Source: Martelella endophytica (GTDB lineage Bacteria > Pseudomonadota > Alphaproteobacteria > Rhizobiales > Rhizobiaceae). From it: a stretch of DNA of 64,000 bases. Numbering within the stretch: position 1 is the stretch's first letter; every line of letters starts with the position of its first letter. Both the position numbers and the translations under genes were made by a program. The notes beneath the pieces are model-generated. The model was given only the letters and a program-made list of their open reading frames with translations. It had not been told where the DNA came from and did no database searches. Location of the stretch: assembly GCF_000960975.1 (NCBI RefSeq), contig NZ_CP010803.1, positions 1,278,001 to 1,342,000 of the forward strand, given 5' to 3'. Below, in pieces: positions 31,292-41,246 of the stretch.

Positions 31292-31942
31292 ATGAAAGTT
31301 GCGATTATCGATTACGGCTCGGGAAACCTGCGCTCGGCGACCAAGGCCTTCGAGCGGGCCGCCCGCGAAAGCGGCAGCGATGCCGAGATCATCCTGACCG
31401 ACAAGGCCGATATCGTCGCCGGTGCCGACCGCATCGTGCTGCCGGGCGTCGGCGCCTATGCCGATTGCCGCGCCGGCCTTGCCACCGTTGACGGCATGGT
31501 GGAGGCGGTGCGCGAGGCGGTCGAGGCGAAGGCGCGCCCTTTCCTCGGCATCTGCGTCGGCATGCAGCTGATGTCGGAGCGCGGCCTGGAAAAGACCGTG
31601 TCCGAAGGGTTCGGTTGGATTGCCGGCGATGTCACCGAGATCACGCCGTCCGATCCGACGCTGAAGATCCCGCAGATCGGCTGGAACACGCTGACCCTCA
31701 ACACGCCGCACCCGCTGTTCGATGGCATCCCGACGGGCGATACCGGTCTGCACGCCTATTTCGTGCACTCCTATCACCTCGCCGCGAAGAAACCGGAACA
31801 GGTGATCGCCACCACCGATTACGGCGGCCCGGTTACCGCCTTCGTCGCCGACGGTAACAAGGCCGGCAGCCAGTTCCACCCGGAAAAGAGCCAGACGCTC
31901 GGCCTGAAGCTGATCGCCAATTTTCTGACGTGGGCGCCCTGA
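31292..31942 (+). CDS. hisH: Imidazole glycerol phosphate synthase glutaminase subunit
   Basis: The glutaminase partner of HisF, channelling ammonia to make IGP and AICAR. The 216-residue class I amidotransferase has the nucleophile elbow GICVGMQL and the His-Glu of the triad in QFHPEKSQ. The start is ATG 31292 rather than the in-frame GTG 31283 that would overlap the upstream stop. A short gap leads to hisA. Confidence 0.95.
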   Translation: MKVAIIDYGSGNLRSATKAFERAARESGSDAEIILTDKADIVAGADRIVLPGVGAYADCRAGLATVDGMVEAVREAVEAKARPFLGICVGMQLMSERGLEKTVSEGFGWIAGDVTEITPSDPTLKIPQIGWNTLTLNTPHPLFDGIPTGDTGLHAYFVHSYHLAAKKPEQVIATTDYGGPVTAFVADGNKAGSQFHPEKSQTLGLKLIANFLTWAP

Positions 31943-31974
31943 GGCTGCCCTCCATTTCGAAAGACTGAATCCAG

Positions 31975-32700
31975 ATGATACTCTTCCCCGCAATCGACCT
32001 GAAAGACGGCCAGTGCGTTCGCCTGAAGCTTGGCGACATGGAGCAGGCGACGATCTACAATCCCGATCCGGGCGCCCAGGCAAAGGCCTTCGAGGATCAG
32101 GGGTTTTCGTGGCTGCATGTGGTCGATCTCAACGGCGCCTTTGCCGGCAAGACGGTGAACGGCGACGCTGTCGACGCGATCCTGAAGGCGACGAAGAACC
32201 CGGTTCAGCTCGGTGGCGGCATCCGCTCGCTCGCGCATATCGAGAACTGGCTGTCGCGCGGTCTTGCCCGCGTCATCCTCGGCACGGTCGCGGTGCGTGA
32301 TCCCGAGCTGGTGAAGGCGGCCTGCAAGGCGTTTCCAGGCAAGGTTGCCGTCGGCATCGATGCGCGCGGCGGCAAGGTGGCTGTCGAGGGCTGGGCGGAA
32401 GCCTCGGAGCTCGAGGTCGTCGAGCTGGCGAAACGCTTCGAAGGCGCCGGCGTTGCCGCGATCATCTACACCGACATCGACCGCGACGGCATCCTTTCCG
32501 GCATCAACTGGGATGCGACGCTGGGCCTCGCCCGCGCCGTCAATATCCCGGTGATCGCCTCGGGCGGTCTCGCCTCGATGGACGACATCGCCCGGATGAC
32601 AAAGCCGGACGCGCAAATCCTCGAAGGTGCAATCTCCGGCCGCGCGCTCTATGATGGCCGGATCGATCCGGCCGAAGCGCTGGCGCTGCTGAAAGGCTGA
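31975..32700 (+). CDS. hisA: ProFAR isomerase
   Basis: Phosphoribosylformimino-5-aminoimidazole carboxamide ribotide isomerase, a TIM barrel of 241 residues. Phosphate-binding loops are visible as GGGIRS and ASGGLAS, with the catalytic Asp near the N-terminus in [14 protein letters not shown] and the second in YTDIDRDG. hisA and hisF are paralogous half-barrel duplicates and lie next to each other here, four bases apart. Confidence 0.96.
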   Translation: MILFPAIDLKDGQCVRLKLGDMEQATIYNPDPGAQAKAFEDQGFSWLHVVDLNGAFAGKTVNGDAVDAILKATKNPVQLGGGIRSLAHIENWLSRGLARVILGTVAVRDPELVKAACKAFPGKVAVGIDARGGKVAVEGWAEASELEVVELAKRFEGAGVAAIIYTDIDRDGILSGINWDATLGLARAVNIPVIASGGLASMDDIARMTKPDAQILEGAISGRALYDGRIDPAEALALLKG

Positions 32701-32704
32701 ACCC

Positions 32705-33487
32705 ATGACCCTGAAAGCCCGTGTCATTCCCTGCCTCGACGTCAAGGACGGCCGTGTCGTCAAGGGCGTCAATTTCGTCGACCTGATCGACGCCGGCGAC
32801 CCGGTGGAGGCTGCAAAGGCCTATGATGCGGCGGGTGCCGACGAACTCTGCTTCCTCGACATCACCGCCACCTCCGACAATCGCGAGACGATCTTCGACG
32901 TCATCACCCGCACCGCCGAGCACTGCTTCATGCCGCTCACCGTCGGCGGCGGCGTGCGCACCGTGGCCGATATCCGCAAGCTTCTGCTCTGCGGCGCCGA
33001 CAAGGTGTCGATCAACTCGGCTGCGGTGAAGAATTCCGATTTCGTCGCAGAAGCCGCCGACAAGTTCGGCAATCAGTGCATCGTCGTCGCAATAGACGCC
33101 AAGCGTCGCCCCGAAGGCCCCCATGGCGGCGAAAGCGACTGGGAGATCTACACCCATGGCGGCCGTCAGTCGACCGGCATTGACGCGGTGGAATTTGCCC
33201 GCACCGTGGTGGAGCGCGGCGCCGGTGAAATCCTGCTGACCTCGATGGATCGTGATGGCACCAAGGCTGGCTTCGATATCGAGCTGACGCGGGCGATTGC
33301 GGATGCCGTTTCCGTGCCGGTGATTGCCTCCGGCGGCGTCGGCACGCTCGATCATCTGGTCGATGGCATCCGCGAGGGCCATGCCACCGCCGTGCTCGCC
33401 GCCTCGATCTTCCATTTCGGGATCTATTCCATCGGCGAGGCGAAACATTATATGGCGGATGCGGGCATCGCCATGCGGCTCGACTGA
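32705..33487 (+). CDS. hisF: Imidazole glycerol phosphate synthase cyclase subunit
   Basis: The cyclase partner of HisH. The 260-residue TIM barrel has the catalytic Asp in [14 protein letters not shown] and the second in [11 protein letters not shown], with phosphate loops TVGGGVRT and IASGGVG. It sits between hisA and hisE, 11 bases before the latter. Confidence 0.97.
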   Translation: MTLKARVIPCLDVKDGRVVKGVNFVDLIDAGDPVEAAKAYDAAGADELCFLDITATSDNRETIFDVITRTAEHCFMPLTVGGGVRTVADIRKLLLCGADKVSINSAAVKNSDFVAEAADKFGNQCIVVAIDAKRRPEGPHGGESDWEIYTHGGRQSTGIDAVEFARTVVERGAGEILLTSMDRDGTKAGFDIELTRAIADAVSVPVIASGGVGTLDHLVDGIREGHATAVLAASIFHFGIYSIGEAKHYMADAGIAMRLD

Positions 33488-33498
33488 GGGGGAACACA

Positions 33499-33822
33499 AT
33501 GTCTGACTTCACGCTTGCCGATCTGGAACAGATCGTCGCGACGCGGGCCAAGGCCTCGCCGGATGAAAGCTGGACCGCAAAGCTGGTTTCGAAGGGCCAG
33601 GAGCGCGCAGCCAAGAAGCTGGGCGAAGAGGCCGTCGAAACCGTGATTGCCGCGATCGCCGACCAGCGCACGGAACTTGTCGCCGAAAGCGCCGATCTGC
33701 TCTACCACCTTCTCGTGGTGCTGAAGATTGCCGATATTCCGCTTGTCGAGGTGATGGACGAACTCGCCCGGCGCACCGGCCAGTCCGGCCTTGCGGAAAA
33801 GGCGGGGCGCGCGTCTTCATGA
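33499..33822 (+). CDS. hisE: Phosphoribosyl-ATP pyrophosphatase
   Basis: Hydrolyses PR-ATP to PR-AMP early in histidine synthesis. The 107-residue all-alpha protein contains the family metal site [10 protein letters not shown] and [13 protein letters not shown]. hisI is not fused and is not in the window. The stop overlaps the coaA start (ATGA). Confidence 0.95.
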   Translation: MSDFTLADLEQIVATRAKASPDESWTAKLVSKGQERAAKKLGEEAVETVIAAIADQRTELVAESADLLYHLLVVLKIADIPLVEVMDELARRTGQSGLAEKAGRASS

Positions 33823-34823
33823 TTGCAGAGTTCCGGGAAGCCCTCGCCAGCGATGGTGTCGCGGCCGACGGCACGCGGCTCGATCAGGTCTCGCCATATC
33901 GCTTCTTCTCCGCGGAGGAATGGTCGCATTTCCGCGCCGACACGCCGCTGACGCTGACGGCCGAGGAAGTGCGCCAGCTCCGCTCGCTGAACGACCCGAT
34001 CGAACTCGAAGAGGTGCGGCGCATCTACCTGTCGTTGTCGCGGCTCCTGTCGAGCCATGTCGAAAGCTCGCAGATGCTGTTCCGCCAGCGCGCCGAGTTC
34101 CTGAATTTTGGCGAGGAAGACGCCAAGACGCCGTTCATCATTGGCGTTGCGGGGCCGGTCGCGGTCGGCAAGTCGACCACGGCGCGCCTCTTGAAACAGC
34201 TCCTCGCCCGCTGGCCCTCAAGCCCCAAGGTCGATCTCGTCACCTCGGACGGATTTCTATATCCGAATGCTGTCCTCGAGATGGAAGGGCTGATGCGGCG
34301 CAAGGGCTTCCCCGAGAGTTTCGATACCGGGGCGATCCTGCGCTTTCTCTCGGCCATCAAGGCCGGCATGCCGAATGTGAAGGCACCGGTCTACTCGCAT
34401 CTGAGCTATGACGTGCAGCCGGACCAGTTCGTCACCGTCGACCGCCCGGACATCCTGATCTTCGAGGGCATCAATGTGCTGCAGGCGCGCGATCTGCCGA
34501 AGGCCGGGCAGATGGTGCCGATGGTCTCGGACTTCTTCGATTTCTCCGTCTATATCGACGCCGATCTCGACCTCATCCATCACTGGTATATCGAACGCTT
34601 CAAGAAGCTGCGCCAGACCGCCTTCCGCGACCCTGCTTCCTATTTCCATCGCTATGCTCAGCTGACGGAGAAGGACGCCCTGTCGACGGCGGAAGATCTC
34701 TGGAACAATATCAACATGAAAAACTTCGTCGAAAACATCCTGCCCACCCGCCCCCGCGCCGATCTCATCCTCCGCAAGGGACGCGATCACCTGGTGGAAA
34801 CGGTGGCGCTTCGGAAGCTTTGA
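33819..34823 (+). CDS. coaA: Type I pantothenate kinase
   Basis: First committed step of coenzyme A synthesis, phosphorylating pantothenate with feedback inhibition by CoA. The 334-residue enzyme has the P-loop [24 protein letters not shown] with the catalytic Asp, and IFEGINVLQ. Its start overlaps hisE, so it rides in the his operon as in other Rhizobiales. Confidence 0.96.
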   Translation: MIAEFREALASDGVAADGTRLDQVSPYRFFSAEEWSHFRADTPLTLTAEEVRQLRSLNDPIELEEVRRIYLSLSRLLSSHVESSQMLFRQRAEFLNFGEEDAKTPFIIGVAGPVAVGKSTTARLLKQLLARWPSSPKVDLVTSDGFLYPNAVLEMEGLMRRKGFPESFDTGAILRFLSAIKAGMPNVKAPVYSHLSYDVQPDQFVTVDRPDILIFEGINVLQARDLPKAGQMVPMVSDFFDFSVYIDADLDLIHHWYIERFKKLRQTAFRDPASYFHRYAQLTEKDALSTAEDLWNNINMKNFVENILPTRPRADLILRKGRDHLVETVALRKL

Positions 34824-34860
34824 GGCGAGTTCTCTGGACTGGCCGGGAATTGAGCAAAAA

Positions 34861-35100
34861 GCTATGCCATAGCATTCTCCCGCTAGAGGGCAGGACAATT
34901 GCATATGGCACACCGCACAGCCCCCAACCGTCTCGCCCCGGAGGGGAGAGATCCCCCGAAAGGGGGAGTGAGGGGCGAGTGTTTCCACGCGGGCGCCCTT
35001 AATAGCGGAAATGCTGCATCCCCTCACTGTCGCTATCGCGACATCTCTCCCGCAAGCGGGAGAGAGGAATGGGAGCAAGCGGCGAGACTCATGCGATAGC
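34861..35100. repeat. Rhizobial-type intergenic mosaic repeat, copy B
   Basis: A 240-bp palindromic element between coaA and glcB, bounded by GCTATGCCAT (34861) and ATGCGATAGC (35091-35100). Internal units include CGCCCCGGAGGGGAGAGAT, CCCCCGAAAGGGGG, CCCTCACTGTCGCTATCGCG and CTCTCCCGCAAGCGGGAGAG. The left part matches the reverse complement of copy A at 23626-23880. It probably also supplies the end of both convergent transcripts. Confidence 0.75.
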
Positions 35101-35135
35101 ACCCAAGGTGTAGCTTGGTATGTGCCGCGCCGTCC

Positions 35136-37304
35136 TCAGGCGGCGTCCTTTGCCTTGCGCTCCAGCCGGCGGGCATGCAGCACCGGTTCGGTGTAGCCGT
35201 TCGGTTGTTCGCGGCCCTTCAGCACGAGGTCTAGGGCGGCCTGGAAGGCAACGGAGGTGTCGAAATGGCCGGCCATCGGGTGATAGAGCGGATCGCCCTC
35301 GTTCTGGCGGTCAACGACGGCGGCCATCTTCCTCATCGTCGCGACGATCTGCTCTTCGCCGACAACGCCGTGATGGAGCCAGTTCGCCATGTGCTGTGAG
35401 GAGATACGCAGCGTCGCGCGGTCTTCCATCAGACCGACATCGTTGATGTCCGGCACCTTGGAGCAGCCGACACCCTGATCGATCCAGCGCACGACGTAGC
35501 CGAGAATGCCCTGGGCGTTGTTGTCGAGTTCGGCCTGGATTTCTTCCGGGCTCCAGTTCGGCCGCACCGCGACCGGCACGGAGAGGATGTTGGTGAGGCT
35601 CGCGCGCGGACGGCTCTTCAGGCTCTCCTGAACCCTGGCGACGTTGACAGCGTGATAATGCGTCGCATGCAGCGTGGCGGCCGTCGGCGAGGGCACCCAG
35701 GCGGTGTTGGCGCCGGCCTTCGGCTGGCCGATCTTGGCCTCCAGCATGGCCGCCATCAGGTCCGGCATCGCCCACATGCCCTTGCCGATCTGGGCATGGC
35801 CGGAAAGGCCGCATTCGAGACCGATATCGACGTTCCAGTCCTCATAGGCGGAAATCCACGGCGCGGCCTTCATGTCGCCCTTGCGGATCATCGGGCCGGC
35901 TTCCATCGAGGTGTGGATCTCGTCGCCGGTGCGATCGAGGAAGCCGGTGTTGATGAACACCACGCGGTCCTTCGCCGCGCGGATGCATTCCTTGAGGTTG
36001 ACCGTGGTGCGGCGCTCCTCGTCCATGATACCCATCTTCATCGTGTTCGACGCCATGCCGGTGATCTGCTCGACGCGGCCGAAGAGTTCGGTGGCAAAGG
36101 CGACCTCTTCCGGTCCGTGCATCTTCGGCTTGACCACATACATCGAGCCGGCGCGCGAATTCATGTGGCGCCCGTCCTTGCCGATGTCATAGAGCGCGAT
36201 CAGCGCGGTGATGGCGGCATCCATGATGCCTTCGGGAACCTCGCGGCCGTCACGGTCGAGGATCGCCGGATTGGTCATCAGGTGGCCGACATTGCGGACC
36301 AGCATCAGCGAGCGGCCGGGCAGGCTCTTTGCCTCGCCTTCGGGGCTGACGAATTCCACGTCGCCGGCGAGCTTGCGGGTGAAGGTCCTGCCGCCCTTGT
36401 TGACCTCTTCCGTCAGGTCGCCCTTCATCAGGCCGAGCCAGTTGGAATAGGCCAGCACCTTGTCCTCGGCGTCGACGGCCGCGACGGAATCCTCGCAGTC
36501 CATGATCGTGGTGATCGCCGATTCGAGCGCGACATCGTTGATCCCGGCGGGATCCGTCTTGCCGATCATGCCGTCGGGGTTCACCGAGACAATGGCGTGC
36601 AGACCGTTATTGGAAAGCACGAGGCGGAAGGCGGTGTCGCTTTCGCGGCTGAAACCGGAATATTGGGCCGGATCGGCAAGGCCGGTCTCACCGGATGCCG
36701 TCTTCACGATCAGCGCGCCGCCGTCATAGCCAAAGCCGGTGACATCGGCCCATTTGCCGCCGGCCAGCGGAAAGTTCTGGTCGAGAAAACTCTTGGCCCA
36801 GGCGATGACCTTCGCGCCGCGCTTCGGATTGTAGCCCTTGCCCTTTTCGGCGCCGTCATCCTCGGAGATCGCATCCGTGCCGTAAAGCGCATCATAAAGC
36901 GAACCCCAGCGGGCATTGGCTGCGTTCAGCGCGTAGCGGGCGTTCATCACCGGGACGACGAGCTGCGGGCCGGCGATGATGGCAATTTCCGGGTCGACAT
37001 TGTCGGTGGCAACGGAGAAATCCTCGCCTTCGGGCAGGATGTAGCCGATCTCGCGGAGGAATGCCTCATAGGCGGCCATATCGGCAGGCGCGCCGTTTTC
37101 CTTGTACCATGCGTCAAGCTTCTCCTGCATCGCGTCACGCGTCTTCAGAAGAGCCCGGTTCTTCGGCGCAAGCGTATGGACGATCTCGGCAAAGCCCGCA
37201 AACCAGGCCTCCGCATCGACATCGGTACCGGGCAGGACGGCCTCGGTCAGGAAATCGTAAAGCGCCTTGTCGAAGGCAAGGCCGTGTTTTTCGATGCGGG
37301 CCAT
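35136..37304 (-). CDS. glcB: Malate synthase G
   Basis: Condenses glyoxylate with acetyl-CoA to malate, used in the glyoxylate cycle or for glycolate assimilation. At 722 residues it is the G isoform (A isoforms are near 530). The active-site segments include SIT-type [22 protein letters not shown] (Glu/Asp metal ligands), [20 protein letters not shown] and RRL near the C-terminus. No other glyoxylate-cycle genes adjoin, so it may be regulated separately. Confidence 0.97.
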   Translation of the reverse strand: MARIEKHGLAFDKALYDFLTEAVLPGTDVDAEAWFAGFAEIVHTLAPKNRALLKTRDAMQEKLDAWYKENGAPADMAAYEAFLREIGYILPEGEDFSVATDNVDPEIAIIAGPQLVVPVMNARYALNAANARWGSLYDALYGTDAISEDDGAEKGKGYNPKRGAKVIAWAKSFLDQNFPLAGGKWADVTGFGYDGGALIVKTASGETGLADPAQYSGFSRESDTAFRLVLSNNGLHAIVSVNPDGMIGKTDPAGINDVALESAITTIMDCEDSVAAVDAEDKVLAYSNWLGLMKGDLTEEVNKGGRTFTRKLAGDVEFVSPEGEAKSLPGRSLMLVRNVGHLMTNPAILDRDGREVPEGIMDAAITALIALYDIGKDGRHMNSRAGSMYVVKPKMHGPEEVAFATELFGRVEQITGMASNTMKMGIMDEERRTTVNLKECIRAAKDRVVFINTGFLDRTGDEIHTSMEAGPMIRKGDMKAAPWISAYEDWNVDIGLECGLSGHAQIGKGMWAMPDLMAAMLEAKIGQPKAGANTAWVPSPTAATLHATHYHAVNVARVQESLKSRPRASLTNILSVPVAVRPNWSPEEIQAELDNNAQGILGYVVRWIDQGVGCSKVPDINDVGLMEDRATLRISSQHMANWLHHGVVGEEQIVATMRKMAAVVDRQNEGDPLYHPMAGHFDTSVAFQAALDLVLKGREQPNGYTEPVLHARRLERKAKDAA

Positions 37305-37480
37305 GAAGCGGTCATCCCTGTGGCTGGAATCTGTTTGTCATCAATCTAGCGGCAAAGCCGCTGCGGTCAATTCGGCATGAATTTGAAATATTGTTGCCAA
37401 ACTGGAATAAGTTGTGTTCTTGCGAACTGGAGGCAGCGGCGTTTTCGGTGCTAGCGCCGAAAGCGCTGTTTTCTCAATTG
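37305..37480. other. Intergenic stretch between glcB and the next repeat
   Basis: AT-richer sequence upstream of glcB (minus) with the run GAAATATTGTTGCCAAACTG near 37385. It probably holds the glcB promoter. I see no gene in it. Confidence 0.3.
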
Positions 37481-37567
37481 CGTCATGCTCGGGCTTGACC
37501 CGAGCATCCATCAACGGCTTCCGCCGCCGGGTTTGCCTGGATCCTCGGGTCAAGCCCGAGGATGACG
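37481..37567. repeat. Bipartite palindromic repeat
   Basis: Two adjacent 9-bp perfect hairpins, ATGCTCGGG/CCCGAGCAT (37485-37507) and ATCCTCGGG/CCCGAGGAT (37541-37563), lie inside an outer inverted pair CGTCAT/ATGACG. The loops are complementary (CTTGA and TCAAG), so each hairpin looks like an inverted version of the other. It is a different family from the mosaic repeats and resembles the dispersed CGGGCTTGACCCG-type palindromes of alphaproteobacteria. Confidence 0.7.
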
Positions 37568-37673
37568 CCGGACGTGGTGGCTGAAGTGTGGACGCGACGC
37601 GGGGGCGATGGATACCAGCGAGCGTGGCCGGGATGCGGTTGCCCGTCATGGCGGGCCACGCCCCAAGCCCCGC

Positions 37674-38732
37674 TTACGTCTCCAAATACGGTCCCAGCAG
37701 GCTGAGGTCGGCTTCGGTCAGGCGGTCGCTGGCGGTGTTGCGCTGGTGCCAGTAGGGGTACTGCAGCCAGGGCTGGCTGACGGCGTCGAGCTTGCTGCGT
37801 TCCTCATCCGAAAGCTTCAGATCGGCGGCGGCGAGGTTGTCGCGGAACTGTTCTTCCGTGCGGCCGCCGGCGATGACCGAGGTGATTCCCTTGCGGCCGA
37901 TGGTCCAGGCGAGCGCTACCTGGGCGGCGGAGGCGCCGCGGCCGTCGGCGATCTCGACCAGCGTGTCGATGATGGACCAGAGCCGCTCCTCGTCGCGGAT
38001 CGGCGGTTCGGTCCAGCCCGAAAACTGGCGCGTACCTTCCGGGGCCTTCTGGTTGCGGCGGTGTTTGCCCGAAAGCAGCCCACCGGCGATCGGACTCCAG
38101 ACCAGCACGCCGAGGCCCTGGTCGATGCTGATCGGCAGCAGTTCGTTCTCGGCATCGCGGCTTTCCAGCGTGTAGTGGATCTGCTGGCTGACGAAGCGCT
38201 GGTAATGCTCGCGCTCGGAAACACCGAGCGCCTTCATGATGTGCCAGCCGGAAAAGTTCGAGCAGCCGATATAGCGGACCTTGCCCTGGCGCACGAGCGT
38301 GTCGAGCGCCTCCATGGTTTCCTCCAGCGGCGTCAGCCCGTCCCATTCGTGCACCTGGTAGAGATCGATGACGTCGGTCTTCAGACGTTTCAGGCTGGCT
38401 TCGCAGGCGGAAATCAGGTGGTGGCGGGAGAGGCCGCTGTCGTTCGGCCCGTCGCCCATGGCAAACCGCGCCTTGGTGGCGATCAGCATGTTTTTGCGAC
38501 GGGGCCCATCGAGCACCTCACCGATGATCTCCTCGCACACGCCCTGCGAATAGGCGTTGGCGGTATCGAGAATGTTGACGCCGGCATCGATGCAGATGTC
38601 GACGAGATGGGCGGCCTCCTTGACGCCGAGATCGCCGACCATCTTCGCCCAGCCGACCCCGCCGAACGTCATCGTACCCATGGTGATGGTCGAGATCTTC
38701 AGGCCCGAGCGGCCGAGCGTGCGGTATTCCAT
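37674..38732 (-). CDS. Aldo/keto reductase
   Basis: A 352-residue NADPH-dependent TIM-barrel oxidoreductase. The catalytic tetrad is visible as Asp and Tyr in ILDTANAYSQG, Lys in ATKARF, and His in YQVHEWDG; the NADP-binding segments are SPIAGGLLSG and the C-terminal VIAGGRTEEQF. Its length and the WDG segment fit the aldo/keto reductase subgroup that includes YghZ-like and 1-deoxyxylulose-like proteins. Substrate is not deducible. It is divergent from the LacI regulator at 38998, 265 bases away. Confidence 0.88.
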   Translation of the reverse strand: MEYRTLGRSGLKISTITMGTMTFGGVGWAKMVGDLGVKEAAHLVDICIDAGVNILDTANAYSQGVCEEIIGEVLDGPRRKNMLIATKARFAMGDGPNDSGLSRHHLISACEASLKRLKTDVIDLYQVHEWDGLTPLEETMEALDTLVRQGKVRYIGCSNFSGWHIMKALGVSEREHYQRFVSQQIHYTLESRDAENELLPISIDQGLGVLVWSPIAGGLLSGKHRRNQKAPEGTRQFSGWTEPPIRDEERLWSIIDTLVEIADGRGASAAQVALAWTIGRKGITSVIAGGRTEEQFRDNLAAADLKLSDEERSKLDAVSQPWLQYPYWHQRNTASDRLTEADLSLLGPYLET

Positions 38733-38973
38733 TGTGTTCCTCCGGGAAAGTTCGGCGCAGCCAGTGCCGCGCCTTCAGAAATCTGTGCCGTGAGCAAATG
38801 GTAGGCAGCAGGGTAGCCGAAATCAATCGCCCGAGGTGCAACAATGTCGCCGATTTCCATTCGGAGATGCCGTCTGGGCCGCGCACCGTTGCAAAAGAGC
38901 ATCCCGCGCACAGTTTTGCGGGCATTGTTAAGCGGCGGGACTCGACAAGCGGACAGAAATTCTGCAGGGTTGC

Positions 38974-38985
38974 TTAAACGATTAA
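38974..38985 (+). promoter_or_regulatory. Putative LacI-family operator
   Basis: TTAAACGATTAA is a 12-bp palindrome with the central CG typical of LacI-family operators, broken only at positions 5 and 8. It lies 12 bases before the regulator start and would allow autoregulation. Confidence 0.6.
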
Positions 38986-38997
38986 TCAGGCCCCTTG

Positions 38998-40044
38998 ATG
39001 AAGCAGCGCCCGCCAAAACTGACGGAAATTGCTGACCGGCTGGATATTTCCGCCGCCACGGTCTCCAACGCGCTCTCCGGCAAGGGGCGGGTGTCGGCAG
39101 AGCTTGCCGAACGGATCCGCCAGGTGGCCGAGGAACTTGGCTATGTGCCGAGCGTTTCGGCGCGCGCGCTCAGAACCGGGCTTTCCGGCGTCATCGGTCT
39201 GGTCCTGCCCGATATCGGCAATCCGTTGTTTCCGCAGATCGCGCAGGCCATCGAGAATGCGGCGACCGATGCCGGGCTCGGCGTGCTGATCGCGGATTCG
39301 CGCGGCAGCATCCAGGCCCAGACGGAGGCGATCCAGCATCTGCGCGACCATGGCGTCGACGGCATGATCGTGGTGCCCCGCCGTGGCTCGCGGGTGGCGG
39401 ATGTCGGCTGCCCGGTGGCAATGATCGATTCCCCCTCGACCCCCGGCAACACGGTTTCGGCGGATCACTGGTGCGGCGGCTTTCTTCTCGGCGAGCATCT
39501 GCGATCGCTTGGCCATCGTAAGGTACTGCTGATCGGCAATCACCGCGATTCCATCGTCCAGACAGATCGTCTTGGCGGCGTGCGTGCGGCGCTTCAGGGC
39601 ACCGAGGTCGAGCGTGTCTGGCTCGACAGCCTGCCCGGCGACCAGCCGATCGGCGCGCTCGATCCGGTGCGCTGGTATAGCGAGGGCTTCACCGCCTTCG
39701 TTACCGTTTCCGATCTGCAGGCGCTCCGGGTTCTGACGGCGCTGCAGAGTGCCGGCATTGCGGTGCCATCCATGGCGTCCGTAACCGGCTTCGACGATCT
39801 CGTCTTCGCCAGCAGCGTCATTCCGGCGCTGACGACGGTGCGCATGGATATGCCGAAGGTCGCGGAAATCGCGATTTCGGCTCTGAAGCGGGCCATCGAG
39901 GCGAAGTCCGGCGATGGTGCCGAAACCGTCAGGGCAGATCCCGACAGGGTGCCCATGACCCTTGTCATCCGCCGGTCCACCGGACCGGTCCATGAAGAAG
40001 CGGGGGCCAAACCCCGCTTGCCCCACCCCCAGCAGGAGAACTGA
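38998..40044 (+). CDS. LacI-family transcriptional regulator
   Basis: A 348-residue repressor: N-terminal helix-turn-helix and hinge (LTEIADRLDISAATVSNALS and LGYVPSVSARAL, residues about 8-60) followed by a periplasmic-binding-protein-like effector domain. ATG 38998 is preferred over TTG 38995. It heads an operon that includes an ABC importer, a nucleoside hydrolase and adenine deaminase, so a purine base or nucleoside is the expected ligand (inference, as for PurR and CytR in the same family). The importer gene starts four bases after its stop. Confidence 0.9.
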   Translation: MKQRPPKLTEIADRLDISAATVSNALSGKGRVSAELAERIRQVAEELGYVPSVSARALRTGLSGVIGLVLPDIGNPLFPQIAQAIENAATDAGLGVLIADSRGSIQAQTEAIQHLRDHGVDGMIVVPRRGSRVADVGCPVAMIDSPSTPGNTVSADHWCGGFLLGEHLRSLGHRKVLLIGNHRDSIVQTDRLGGVRAALQGTEVERVWLDSLPGDQPIGALDPVRWYSEGFTAFVTVSDLQALRVLTALQSAGIAVPSMASVTGFDDLVFASSVIPALTTVRMDMPKVAEIAISALKRAIEAKSGDGAETVRADPDRVPMTLVIRRSTGPVHEEAGAKPRLPHPQQEN

Positions 40045-40048
40045 AACC

Positions 40049-41074
40049 GTGAAGACCCTTCTCTCATCGGTGGCTCTCGCCACGTTTGCACTTTCCGCCG
40101 GCGCCGCGTCGGCAGCCGACAAGACGCTGACGATTTCCGTCTATGCCTTCGCGCAGGACGAGTTCAAGGAGATCGTCTACGATCCCTTCAAGGAAATCTG
40201 CGGCTGCGACATCGTGGTCGAGACCGGCAACAGCGTCGAGCGCCTCGCCAAGATGGAAGCCAACAAGGCAAGCCCGGTCATCGCCATGGCCGTGATGTCG
40301 ATGGCGGATGCGCTGCAGGCCTCGCGCCAGGACCTGATCGACGACATCGATTTCTCCAAGCTTACGAACTACGACAAGCTTTACGACATCGCCAAGGACC
40401 CGAACAAGGACGGCAAGAGCGTCGGCTACACCTTCTACGCCACGTCGATCGCCTATCGTCCGGACAAGGTCACGATCGAGTCCTGGGCCGACCTCCTGAA
40501 GCCGGAGCTTGCCGGCCGCGTCGCCTTCCCGAACGTCACCACCAATCAGGGCCCACCGGCTCTCTACATGCTTGGCAAGGCGCTCGGTGATGACGGCGCC
40601 GACCTGACGACGCCGATCGATGCCGTTGCCGAACACCGCGACGACTTCGTCACCTTCTACGTCCGCTCCTCGCAGCTGACCCAGCTGATGCAGCAGGAAG
40701 AAATCTGGGCCGCGCCGATCGGCCGCTTCGCCTGGGCCGGCTTCACCGACATGGGCTTCCCGGTCGAGTGGGCGACGCCGAAGGAAGGCCAGACCGGCGG
40801 CCTCAATGTCATGGTGCTGACCAAGGGCAGCGAGAACCAGGAACTGGCCATGCAGTTCATGGATTTCTGGCTCTCGACCGATGTTCAGACCAAGCTCGCA
40901 GAGGCACTGGTGGACAGCCCCGCCAACAAGGATGTCGTCGTCTCCGACGAGGTCGCCAACAACCTCACCTATGGCGCGGAAACCGCCGACAGCCTCAGCC
41001 TGATCCCCTCCGATGTGATGCTCGACAAGCGTGATGCCTGGCTCGAGCAGTGGAACGAGAAGGTCGGGCAGTAA
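40049..41074 (+). CDS. ABC transporter substrate-binding protein (polyamine/thiamine-type), candidate nucleoside receptor
   Basis: A 341-residue periplasmic receptor with a Sec signal ending GAASA|ADK. The start is GTG 40049 behind AGGAG (about 11 bases). The fold resembles PotD/ThiB/Fe3+-type receptors (SVYAFAQDEFKEIVYDPFKE, GKSVGYTFYATSIAYRP). The downstream genes encode two permeases and an ATPase of the same class plus purine catabolic enzymes, so the ligand may be a purine nucleoside or base; the receptor alone does not prove this. A mosaic-repeat hairpin lies between this gene and the permease genes. Confidence 0.85.
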   Translation: MKTLLSSVALATFALSAGAASAADKTLTISVYAFAQDEFKEIVYDPFKEICGCDIVVETGNSVERLAKMEANKASPVIAMAVMSMADALQASRQDLIDDIDFSKLTNYDKLYDIAKDPNKDGKSVGYTFYATSIAYRPDKVTIESWADLLKPELAGRVAFPNVTTNQGPPALYMLGKALGDDGADLTTPIDAVAEHRDDFVTFYVRSSQLTQLMQQEEIWAAPIGRFAWAGFTDMGFPVEWATPKEGQTGGLNVMVLTKGSENQELAMQFMDFWLSTDVQTKLAEALVDSPANKDVVVSDEVANNLTYGAETADSLSLIPSDVMLDKRDAWLEQWNEKVGQ

Positions 41075-41100
41075 TCAGGGCCGGCAGGCGGGCTCCTTCA

Positions 41101-41123
41101 ATCTCCCCCTCAAGGGGGGAGAT
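41101..41123. repeat. 23-bp mosaic-repeat palindrome between receptor and permease genes
   Basis: Arms ATCTCCCCC and GGGGGAGAT form a strong hairpin 26 bases after the receptor stop. The 23-base sequence is identical to that at 57331-57353 in a second importer operon. By analogy with the malE-malF REP elements of E. coli it may protect the receptor message from 3' decay. Confidence 0.7.
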
Positions 41124-41246
41124 TGATTGGGGGCTTTGCGGCAAAAAGAGTGGTTCGGGCGGTAGCCTTCTGACCGCCTGAACTTCAAACCCAAAGACCT
41201 GCGGCGGCTTCGGTCGCCGCGGCCTGAACAACAGAAAGCAAACTCA

